This document shows, piece after piece, positions 7,828 to 12,811 of a stretch of 12,811 nt of DNA. Both the position numbers and the translations under genes were made by a program. The notes under the pieces were generated by a model that was not told where the DNA came from, made no database searches, and saw only the letters and a list, made by a program, of their open reading frames with translations. The stretch spans positions 1 to 12,811 of the forward strand of contig DASSLZ010000162.1 of NCBI GenBank assembly GCA_035689165.1, given 5' to 3'. Source of the DNA: DASQJL01 sp035689165 (GTDB taxonomy: Bacteria; Eisenbacteria; RBG-16-71-46; SZUA-252). Each line of letters begins with the position of its first letter. Within the stretch, counting starts at the first letter, position 1.

Positions 7828-7852
7828 CGGAGAAGAAGCCGTCCCCTTGGCG

Positions 7853-9271
7853 CTACCGGAGCGTCACGCGCGTGAACACCATCGTCGAGGCGGGGTCCTT
7901 CCCGTAGTCGGCGCGGATCTCCTCGGGGACGCTCGAGAGCGTGGCGAGGAGCCCGAGGCCGGCGGCGAAATGCCCCCGGCTCCAGAAGTCGAACCGGTAC
8001 CCCGCGCCCACCGAGCCGACGTCGAAGACCCGCCCCGCGCGTGGGTCTCCTTCGGGGAGGAGCTCGTCCTTCTCGACACGCTCCACGCGAGCGAAGACCG
8101 TGTGCCTCCTCCCGAGCTCCAGCGCCGCCTCTCCGGTAAACGCGTCGAGGGTGGCTCCGGGACGATTCCGGTTCCGCCCCCACGCCAGCATCGATTCGAA
8201 ATGCCCGGGCTTCCAGTCGCCCGCGTACAGAACCGAAGCGGTCGTGCGATCGACGTCGATCTCCGGCTCCAGCTGCTCGGGGCTCTTCAAGCGGCCGCGG
8301 CTGGCCTGCAGCGCCCAATGCGGCGTGGGATTCAGCGAGACGCGGAAGGAGTGCGAGTCGAGTTTCGGGGACTCGATGTCGAACCGGTTCTGGTCGGGCT
8401 CGCGCCCGCGGAACGCCGAGGCTTCCAGCTTGAAGCCGCCGACCACGGCCCCGGCGGTCAGCACCCCGAACGTGATGTGCGACGAGTCGAGCCAATGATG
8501 CGTGATCGGGGCCTGGGGAATCGCCGCCCCTGAAAAGCGATGCATGAACGCGGGCGGCCCCAGCGCGGGATCGCCCGGAAGTCCGCCGTAGAGGAATAGC
8601 GACCGGTTCCCTCTCGTGACGCTGTAGGTGGCCGCGAGCTCCATGAAGAGATCGTGCGGGTGCTGCCGGTCGATGAGCGGAGTCCTTCCATCCGCCGTCT
8701 CGCCGGTCTGCAGGAGGAGCGGGTATCCGCGCTTCCCGAGCGTCGCCGGCTCGGCGGAGACCATGGCGCGCAACCCGAGGTGGCCCGGGCCCAGGTCCCG
8801 CTGCGCCATTCCCATGAGCATGTTGCTGCTGAAGACCTTCTCGTCGCCTCTCCGCCCCCCCTGGTCGTCGGCGACCAGGTCCGCGGAGCCATGCAGCATC
8901 AGCATCCAGGCGCCGCTCATCCGGTGGAGACCCTGATGCCGGGCCTGATCGGGCTGCCAGGAGGTGCCGGAAGCCTCGCGCGTCATGGGGTAGGAGCCGT
9001 ACATGCCCGTCATCTCCATGTGCTCATGCATGGGCATCTCGTGGCCCATAGGCATGTCCATCGGCATGTCCATGGGCTCGTGAGCCGGGGGACGTTTGGA
9101 CCGCGCCTTCGCCGGGGACGGAGTCTTGGGAGGGGGCGGCGCGTGATGATGGGCCGTCGAATCGGCCATCGCGGCGGGGTGGTGGTGCATCTGGGCGCGG
9201 GAGGGGGCGGCGGATGCCAGGGCAACGGCCGCCATCGCGCAGCCCGCGAGAACGAATGAGCGATGGGTCAT
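7853..9271 (-). CDS. Predicted outer-membrane beta-barrel with His/Met-rich N-terminus
   Basis: Exported protein of 472 residues, resembling conserved hypothetical proteins recalled from copper loci of other phyla, without assigned function. Signal peptide at residues 1-26 (cleavage after PSRA). The mature N-terminus has His clusters (28-31, 41-43) and, at 64-90, nine Met and four His in repeats such as MDMPMDMPMGHEMPM. A Pro/Lys linker covers 45-63. From about residue 90 the sequence alternates like barrel strands, with motifs MTREASGTSWQPD, LLLQTGETADG, DRQHPHDLFMEL, PPAFMHRFSG and ITHHWLDSSH, and ends in a strand (MVFTRVTLR). Start ATG 9271 lies 4 bases after the cytochrome stop; a GGAG is 11 bases upstream, so translation may depend on coupling. 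The gene ends 25 bp from the convergent cupredoxin gene. Metal capture or export at the outer membrane is inference. Confidence 0.8.
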   Translation of the reverse strand: MTHRSFVLAGCAMAAVALASAAPSRAQMHHHPAAMADSTAHHHAPPPPKTPSPAKARSKRPPAHEPMDMPMDMPMGHEMPMHEHMEMTGMYGSYPMTREASGTSWQPDQARHQGLHRMSGAWMLMLHGSADLVADDQGGRRGDEKVFSSNMLMGMAQRDLGPGHLGLRAMVSAEPATLGKRGYPLLLQTGETADGRTPLIDRQHPHDLFMELAATYSVTRGNRSLFLYGGLPGDPALGPPAFMHRFSGAAIPQAPITHHWLDSSHITFGVLTAGAVVGGFKLEASAFRGREPDQNRFDIESPKLDSHSFRVSLNPTPHWALQASRGRLKSPEQLEPEIDVDRTTASVLYAGDWKPGHFESMLAWGRNRNRPGATLDAFTGEAALELGRRHTVFARVERVEKDELLPEGDPRAGRVFDVGSVGAGYRFDFWSRGHFAAGLGLLATLSSVPEEIRADYGKDPASTMVFTRVTLR

Positions 9272-9275
9272 GGCT

Positions 9276-10070
9276 TCAGTTCTCCACAGGTTCGTGCTCG
9301 TGGATCTGGGTCTGCTCCGGTTCGGAGCGCAGCCACCGGACGTAGGCCCAGAGCGCTTCCACGTCGCCTTGCTGGAGGTGGGTCTTGTAGGCGGGCATCT
9401 TCAAGACGGCGCGGCGGAGAAAGAATTGCGCCAAGGGATTGCTCTCGAAGCGGTCGCTGACGCCGTCCTCCACCCAGTCCCGGAATTCGCTGCTGTCGCG
9501 GACGAGATCCGAAAAATCCTTCCCGTCCCAGGACGGGACGTACCCCTTGAGCGATCCGGGATTGTTCCGCGCGAGGCGCCCGCCCGCCCCGTGACACCCC
9601 AGGCAGCCCAGGCTGTCGGCCCGTTCGAGGCCACGGGAAGCGAGCGAATCCTCCGGCGCCGGCATCCCCGCCATGGCCATGACATAGGCGACCAGGTCGT
9701 GCATCCTGGCTTCGGTCATTCGGCCCTTGAACGCGGGCATCTTGAGCACCCCGCGTTCCCTCTGGCCACGCCAGGTCTCGCTCTTCTGGCGCTTCGCTGT
9801 GACGCCGTTGTGGATCCACTCATGGATCTCCTCCGGGTCGCCGGCGAACATCATCACGTCTCCCTCGAAGTTGGGCACCGAGCCGTCCGTGCGGCCGGGG
9901 TTCATGGCGCCCCGGATCCCTCCGGGTCCATGACATCCGAAGCACCCCGTCTTCTCCGCAAGGCGACGGCCCCGCTCGGCCGCGGGCAGGTTGGGACGGA
10001 AGATCGAGAGGGCAGCGCCGGCTCCCACGGCGACGACCAGAAGCAGAAGCAAGATCACGGCACGTTTCAT
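9276..10070 (-). CDS. Two-domain dihaem cytochrome c, membrane-anchored or exported
   Basis: Periplasmic electron carrier of 264 residues. ATG 10070 has AGGAG at 5-base spacing. Residues 4-23 are a hydrophobic N-terminal segment with no obvious cleavage site, so it may be an anchor. Two homologous halves follow, about 113 residues apart. Haem sites are C43-FG-C46-H47 and C156-LG-C159-H160, with VLKMPAF (Met111) and VLKMPAY (Met225) as likely axial methionines. Each half also has a GG..NPG segment, VP(N/S)(F/W), a (D/E)W(I/V)..GV helix and a closing AYV helix. The duplicated layout is typical of tandem class I cytochrome c domains. The C-terminus is acidic with two His (IHEHEPVEN). It sits between two putative metal-binding protein genes, suggesting electron transfer linked to copper; no partner oxidase or reductase is in the window. 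Confidence 0.9.
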   Translation of the reverse strand: MKRAVILLLLLVVAVGAGAALSIFRPNLPAAERGRRLAEKTGCFGCHGPGGIRGAMNPGRTDGSVPNFEGDVMMFAGDPEEIHEWIHNGVTAKRQKSETWRGQRERGVLKMPAFKGRMTEARMHDLVAYVMAMAGMPAPEDSLASRGLERADSLGCLGCHGAGGRLARNNPGSLKGYVPSWDGKDFSDLVRDSSEFRDWVEDGVSDRFESNPLAQFFLRRAVLKMPAYKTHLQQGDVEALWAYVRWLRSEPEQTQIHEHEPVEN

Positions 10071-10081
10071 CGCGGCTCCTT

Positions 10082-10110
10082 GCGGCGCGCGGAATCCGCA
10101 CGCGCGCCGC
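10082..10110 (-). repeat. Strong hairpin just upstream of the cytochrome ribosome site
   Basis: Positions 10082-10091 and 10101-10110 form a perfect 10-bp GC-only stem around a 9-base loop. On the transcript it ends one base before the AGGAG of the cytochrome gene and follows the OB-fold gene stop by 22 bases. No T-run follows, so an intrinsic terminator is unlikely. It may be an intercistronic stabiliser or a translation-modulating structure. Confidence 0.5.
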
Positions 10111-10132
10111 CTGGGGGAGATGTGCGCCGCGC

Positions 10133-10507
10133 CTACGCGGCGGGCTTGACGCTCGTGACGTCGATACCTTTCATGCCGCTGCGGGTGACCAGGGTGCCGG
10201 TGACCGTTACGTTCTTTCCGGCCAGGTCCTTGAGCTGGTTGTAGGGATCGGGGTTGTCATGATTCAACGTGACGAGGTAGAGCGCTCCCTGACGCGTGAG
10301 GACGCCCATGGGCATGCCCCCCTTGACGCACTTGAGCGCGCAGCTCGTGTGGGACGCGCCGCGCGCGGCGTGGCCCAGGTAGCACCCCGTGTCCACGACC
10401 TCTCCGGTGATGGTGGTCGTCTTGCCGTGGGACATTTCGTGGGCGCCGGCGGCGTACGGGCTGCCGAGCAAAAGCGCCGCAGCGAGTGCAATCGCGAATC
10501 GTTTCAT
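10133..10507 (-). CDS. Small exported OB-fold-like protein with Cys/His/Met metal-ligand motif
   Basis: Protein of 124 residues, function unknown. ATG 10507 has a clear GAGGAGA ribosome site upstream. Signal peptide at residues 1-22 (cleavage after AAGA). The mature protein begins HEMSHG. The core looks like a small beta-barrel (TTTITGEVVDTGCYL, then KNVTVTGTLVTRSGMKGIDVTSV), resembling single OB-fold exported proteins. Possible ligands cluster between the strands: Cys42, His46, His53, Cys56, Cys60, Met65 and Met67 (C-x3-H-x6-H-x2-C-x3-C-x4-M-x-M). It is the second gene of the minus-strand set, 62 bp before the cytochrome. Binding of copper or another soft metal in the periplasm is inferred from these residues and the context. 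A disulphide-bonded structural role for the cysteines is also possible. Confidence 0.78.
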   Translation of the reverse strand: MKRFAIALAAALLLGSPYAAGAHEMSHGKTTTITGEVVDTGCYLGHAARGASHTSCALKCVKGGMPMGVLTRQGALYLVTLNHDNPDPYNQLKDLAGKNVTVTGTLVTRSGMKGIDVTSVKPAA

Positions 10508-10533
10508 GATCTCTCCTCAATTGGGTTCGTCCA

Positions 10534-10559
10534 GGCACCCCGCTTCGCGGCATGGTGCC
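10534..10559 (-). repeat. Hairpin between the small Cys/His gene and the OB-fold gene
   Basis: GGCACC (10534-10539) pairs with GGTGCC (10554-10559), and CCGC (10540-10543) with GCGG (10547-10550). This gives a 10-bp stem with a 3-base bulge (10551-10553) and a 3-base loop. It sits in the 135-bp gap between the two genes. It could act as an attenuator separating the first gene from the other three, although there is no T-run. No good promoter was seen in the rest of the gap. Confidence 0.4.
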
Positions 10560-10642
10560 CGATACGCTCATCGATGGGGACGGGAAGATACGAGCGGCGC
10601 GTGGGCGGCCCGAACGGCAACCGCCTGCCGCGAGGAGAAATT

Positions 10643-11068
10643 CTAGAGACGCAGAATCGAGTGGAGAGCCGTTCGTACGGGGGGGCCGTGCTCCGTCGCG
10701 AAGATGGCGACGGCACCGTCAGCATCGTTTCGGGGATCGCACGGGGCGACCCAATCAGCGGCGAAGCCGAACGAGTGGATTGGGGTTGATTGGGCCTCCA
10801 GGGCTGCCGTCTCGATCGCGGCCGCCTGCGGCGGGCACACCAGATCCCGGCACGGGTCGTGGCTTTCGTGGTGGGCCGGCACCGATCCGTGCTCATCACC
10901 GTCAGGACAGGCCGGCGATTCGTGTGCGGGTCCTGACCTCTCGGGAGGACAGCAGCACGCGGTCGCCGACGCCACCGCTCCCGCAAACGTGAGGATGAGG
11001 GCGAGCGTCGCGAGCAGGTTCCGGGCCGAGCCGGCGAAGATCGTTGAAGTCAGAGACGCCCCCTTCAT
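10643..11068 (-). CDS. Small exported Cys/His-rich protein heading the minus-strand set
   Basis: Unrecognised protein of 141 residues from ATG 11068; an in-frame ATG at 11125 would add 19 residues. Neither has a ribosome site, and 11068 is preferred because it directly precedes a signal peptide (hydrophobic core LLATLALILTFAGAVA, cleavage near ASA at about residue 35). The mature part has a CCC cluster (38-40), Cys54, Cys73, Cys78 and Cys110, and His49, 60, 66, 67 and 70. It ends GPPVRTALHSILRL, similar in plan to the tail of the 919-1302 protein (PPLLRTTILLI), so the two may be distant relatives. Antisense frames exist here, but none has a signal peptide or a ribosome site. A periplasmic copper-binding role is inference. 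Confidence 0.62.
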   Translation of the reverse strand: MKGASLTSTIFAGSARNLLATLALILTFAGAVASATACCCPPERSGPAHESPACPDGDEHGSVPAHHESHDPCRDLVCPPQAAAIETAALEAQSTPIHSFGFAADWVAPCDPRNDADGAVAIFATEHGPPVRTALHSILRL

Positions 11069-11075
11069 GAGGGTG

Positions 11076-11104
11076 AGTATGCCGCCGATGCCGAAGGGCT
11101 GCAA
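11076..11104 (-). promoter_or_regulatory. Weak candidate promoter placing the small Cys/His gene as leaderless
   Basis: On the minus strand TTGCAG (11099-11104) and CATACT (11076-11081) are spaced by exactly 17 bases, matching sigma70 boxes at 3 and 4 of 6 positions. The -10 ends 7 bases before ATG 11068, so transcription would begin at or next to the start codon. That would explain the missing ribosome site. The matches are modest and could be chance. Confidence 0.25.
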
Positions 11105-11186
11105 TGCCCCTCGTCCCGAGGACATCGGGAGGGCACTGAAGGTTTAGACTCCAACGTTTCTCTTCGGGGTTCAAGGAGCCGAATGC

Positions 11187-11286
11187 CGCCGCTCGCCTTG
11201 GAAGCGGCGTCTGTGCCATCCTGAGAGGGCGTGGTGGAGTGCAGGCCGGGCGGGAGATCCGCCCGATGACCGCCGGCCACGGCCGG
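11187..11286 (+). repeat. Cluster of three inverted repeats in the leader of the second cupredoxin gene
   Basis: Three perfect stems lie upstream of the ribosome site. CGCCGCT/AGCGGCG (11187-11193 and 11203-11209) has a 9-base loop. CGGGCGG/CCGCCCG (11247-11253 and 11259-11265) has a 5-base loop. CCGGCC/GGCCGG (11273-11278 and 11281-11286) has a 2-base centre. The last ends 4 bases before AAAGGAG (11291-11297). The 238-bp divergent gap holds no other gene. The stems may be structured leader RNA or operators; I recognise no known riboswitch. Confidence 0.4.
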
Positions 11287-11306
11287 AGCGAAAGGAGTTA
11301 GTCAGG

Positions 11307-11696
11307 ATGGTTCGAACGCTGAACGTGCGGGAGGCGCGAATCGCCGCGATTCTCCTGGCCGTGACGATCGCGCTTGCGGGCGGATGCTCGTCCAAGAAGG
11401 AGCCGAAGACGGTGAAAGCGCCGCCCGGGAACAAGGACGTGCCGATCCAGGTGACCGAGCACGGATTCGAGCCCGCGCGGATCGAGGTTACGAAGGGAAC
11501 GAACGCGACCCTGGTGTTCACGCGGGTGACCGACCGCACCTGCGCCAAGGACATCGTCATCGGCGGCAACGGCGCGCACCTCGACCTGCCGTTGAATCAG
11601 CCGGTGCGGATCGGCCTCGGCACCGTGAACACGAACATCCCGTTCGCCTGCGGGATGAAGATGGTCACCGGAGAGGTGGTCGCCGTCGCGCAGTAG
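11307..11696 (+). CDS. Second cupredoxin-fold lipoprotein, paralogue of 7480-7827
   Basis: Exported protein of 129 residues. ATG 11307 has AAAGGAG (11291-11297) at 9-base spacing. The lipobox LAGGC gives acylated Cys27, followed by a Lys-rich linker (SSKKEPKTVK). The domain at residues 45-129 follows its paralogue closely: VTEHGFEPARIEVTKG, RTCAKDIVI, LPLNQPV, FACGMKM and TGEVVAV. Likely ligands are Cys79, Cys115, Met117 and Met119, with His91 and His52 nearby. The FTPEKKGE segment before the last loop in the paralogue is replaced by LGTVNTNIP here. It is a single-gene unit, divergent from the minus-strand set and with its own structured leader, so it may be expressed separately from the efflux operon. 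Cu(I) storage or delivery is inferred from family and context. Confidence 0.85.
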   Translation: MVRTLNVREARIAAILLAVTIALAGGCSSKKEPKTVKAPPGNKDVPIQVTEHGFEPARIEVTKGTNATLVFTRVTDRTCAKDIVIGGNGAHLDLPLNQPVRIGLGTVNTNIPFACGMKMVTGEVVAVAQ

Positions 11697-11720
11697 CCGG
11701 GACGGCGCCCGAGTCGTACA

Positions 11721-11744
11721 CCGGCCGCGCTCCGCCGCGGCCGG
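11721..11744. terminator. Probable bidirectional terminator hairpin between convergent genes
   Basis: CCGGCCGCG (11721-11729) and CGCGGCCGG (11736-11744) form a perfect 9-bp stem with a 6-base loop, in the 52-bp gap between the convergent cupredoxin and sorting-domain genes. Placement fits a shared terminator. No T-tract follows on either strand, as is common in GC-rich genomes, so efficiency is unknown. Confidence 0.5.
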
Positions 11745-11748
11745 CCGC

Positions 11749-12672
11749 TCAGCGGGCGACGACGAACCGGCGCGTCACGATTCCGTCCGGCCCCTGGAGG
11801 CGCAGGAAGTAGACGCCCGAGGGCACCGCCGCCCCGCGCCCGTCCTGTCCGTTCCACCACGCCGCGTACGGGCTCTCCGCGCGGGCTCCGGCCAGCACCC
11901 GGACCAGCCGCCCGCGCGCGTCGTGGATGGTGAGCCGCCGCCCGGCGGGGGCGGTCACGCGCGCCCCCGACCGCACCGGATTTGGAGCGACCCCGAGCGA
12001 GCGCTCGCGGGAGAGCAACCCGACCGCGGTCACGGCGGAGCTCACGCTCACCGAGGCGCCCGCGTTGTTCCGGAACACGACCGGCGCCGCCGCGTTCGCC
12101 GACTGGAGGGTCATCCGCGCCGCCGCGTCCTCGGCGAGGGGGCAGGAGGGCAGCGTCGCGTCGTCGACGGTCCGCACCAGGACGTAGGCCAGGTCCTTGG
12201 GCAGCGCCGCGGCGGACGTGACTCCGTTCTTGGGAACCGTCACCGCGCCGTAGGCGATCCCGTTCACGAAGCAGCCCGCCTCCTCGAACGACACCTGTCC
12301 CGTCCCGACCGGCAGCCCGGGAGCGATCGTGAGATCGGCGGCGATTCCGAACGTGGACTGGAAGTTGGCGGTCGCGCAGAGAATCCGGCGGTCGAGCACG
12401 CCGTTGGGAACGTTCACCGCGAAGGTCCCCAGGGTCGCGAGCGGGTTGCCCGCGGCGTCGTAGGTCTTGATCGATCCCGTGGCCACGAGATTTTCCCCGC
12501 CGGCCAGCATGCGCAGCTCGACGGCCTGGATCGTGGCGTCGCCGTTGTACCCGGTCATGATCCGGGAGAACTCGTTGAGATGGAACGAGGCATGCGCCGG
12601 GGGCGCGAGAGCGGCCGTCAGGAAGAGCGCCGCGGCGAGGATGCGGGGAATCGAGGGCGACGAAGCGTTCAT
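11749..12672 (-). CDS. Secreted protein with C-terminal FlgD/T9SS-like sorting domain
   Basis: Protein of 307 residues from ATG 12672, chosen because GGAGG lies 7 bases upstream and a signal peptide follows at once (cleavage after PAHA, about residue 28). An in-frame ATG at 12711 would add 13 residues without a ribosome site. The N-terminal region (FHLNEFSRIMTGYNGD, IQAVELRML, TGSIKTYDAAGNPL) resembles secreted proteins of unknown function from FCB-type and related uncultured bacteria; Cys99, Cys133 and a later Cys may form disulphides. About 75 C-terminal residues match the FlgD-immunoglobulin/type 9-like sorting domain: VAPNPVRSG, LTIHDARGRLVRVL, WWNGQDGRGAAVPSGVYFLRL and a terminal RRFVVAR. 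It is probably secreted or surface-attached. It is convergent with the cupredoxin gene and nothing links it to metal handling. Confidence 0.85.
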   Translation of the reverse strand: MNASSPSIPRILAAALFLTAALAPPAHASFHLNEFSRIMTGYNGDATIQAVELRMLAGGENLVATGSIKTYDAAGNPLATLGTFAVNVPNGVLDRRILCATANFQSTFGIAADLTIAPGLPVGTGQVSFEEAGCFVNGIAYGAVTVPKNGVTSAAALPKDLAYVLVRTVDDATLPSCPLAEDAAARMTLQSANAAAPVVFRNNAGASVSVSSAVTAVGLLSRERSLGVAPNPVRSGARVTAPAGRRLTIHDARGRLVRVLAGARAESPYAAWWNGQDGRGAAVPSGVYFLRLQGPDGIVTRRFVVAR

Positions 12673-12729
12673 CGGGCAGCCTCCAGTCCATGGAGCCTGG
12701 CGGCCAGCCAACGTCGGCTCGACCCCATC

Positions 12730-12758
12730 GTTATAATCCTTCTGGGAACGGCCCTCAA
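12730..12758 (-). promoter_or_regulatory. Sigma70-like promoter for the sorting-domain gene
   Basis: On the minus strand TTGAGG (12753-12758) and TATAAC (12730-12735) are spaced by 17 bases, matching the consensus at 4 and 5 of 6 positions. Transcription would start near 12722, giving a leader of about 50 bases before ATG 12672. This is the best promoter match in the window. Confidence 0.5.
12732..12737 (+). promoter_or_regulatory. Perfect -10 box for the rightward gene at 12776
   Basis: TATAAT is an exact sigma70 -10 match, about 38 bases upstream of GTG 12776. It overlaps the leftward -10, because TTATAA is self-complementary, so the two promoters compete for the same site. No good -35 is seen at 16-18 bases upstream. 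Confidence 0.4.
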
Positions 12759-12775
12759 CCGAAAGGAGCGGTGGA

Positions 12776-12811
12776 GTGAAATCTTCGCGTCATCGGATCC
12801 GCGTTTCGCCC
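12776..12811 (+). CDS. Start of an unidentified gene cut by the window edge
   Basis: GTG 12776 follows AAAGGAG (12762-12768) at 7-base spacing, and the frame stays open for 12 codons (MKSSRHRIRVSP) to the end. A basic N-terminus of this kind often opens a signal peptide, but too little is visible to name the product. The strong ribosome site and upstream TATAAT support a real start. Confidence 0.6.
   Translation, partial: MKSSRHRIRVSP

Noticed and set aside
9045..9075. Tandem 12-base repeat (GGCATGTCCATC and GGCATGTCCATG)
   Set aside because: It is within the barrel gene and simply encodes the MDMP repeats; not a CRISPR or mobile-element feature.
9270..10244. 324-codon plus-strand frame opposite the cytochrome gene
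   Set aside because: The minus-strand frame has two CxxCH haem sites, a hydrophobic N-terminus and a ribosome site; the plus frame has none of these.
11597..12691. 364-codon minus-strand frame overlapping the sorting-domain gene
   Set aside because: Arg/Gly/Pro-rich shadow that runs through the terminator hairpin into the cupredoxin gene; the other frame has the signal peptide and sorting domain.
1..12811. Mobile-element, CRISPR, tRNA or phage signatures
   Set aside because: No transposase, integrase, terminal inverted repeats, regular repeat-spacer array or cloverleaf could be recognised, so transfer of the island is not supported from the sequence alone.

Overview
The window is GC-rich bacterial DNA, very probably a chromosomal contig from an uncultivated Gram-negative. 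Evidence for Gram-negative is the outer-membrane efflux channel, a second outer-membrane beta-barrel and lipoproteins with Sec signals. A secreted protein with a FlgD/T9SS-type C-terminal sorting-like domain (11749-12672) fits FCB-group relatives such as Candidatus Eisenbacteria. That placement is inference only; no rRNA or marker gene is present.

Layout: (1) 1-783 is the 3' part of a divergent Fpg/Nei-type DNA glycosylase. (2) 919-7827 on the + strand is a copper/silver efflux operon: a small exported Cys protein, TolC-type channel, CusB-type adaptor with an N-terminal FixH/YtkA-like domain, CusA-type RND pump, and a cupredoxin-fold lipoprotein. The last four are tightly packed or overlap (ATGA at 2752 and 7480). 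(3) 7853-11068 on the - strand is a convergent set of four exported-protein genes: a second small Cys/His-rich protein, a Cys/His/Met-containing OB-fold-like protein, a two-domain dihaem cytochrome c, and a beta-barrel whose N-terminus is rich in His and Met. (4) 11307-11696 on the + strand is a second cupredoxin-fold lipoprotein, divergent from group 3. (5) 11749-12672 (-) is the sorting-domain protein, and 12776 onward (+) is the first codons of a further gene, separated by a divergent promoter region.

How they may work together: the RND tripartite pump keeps all three methionines that bind Cu(I)/Ag(I) in E. coli CusA and the proton-relay residues, so monovalent metal export is well supported. 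Every other gene of 919-11696 encodes an exported protein, and nearly all carry soft-metal ligands (Cys, Met, His). The window therefore looks like a periplasm-centred copper-handling island with at least five accessory proteins of poorly known role. The unusual component is the dihaem cytochrome c placed between metal-binding proteins, which hints at a redox step. No metal-responsive regulator is encoded here. A palindrome (ATACCAAGGTAT) overlaps the candidate -10 box of the efflux operon, and several intergenic gaps contain strong inverted repeats.
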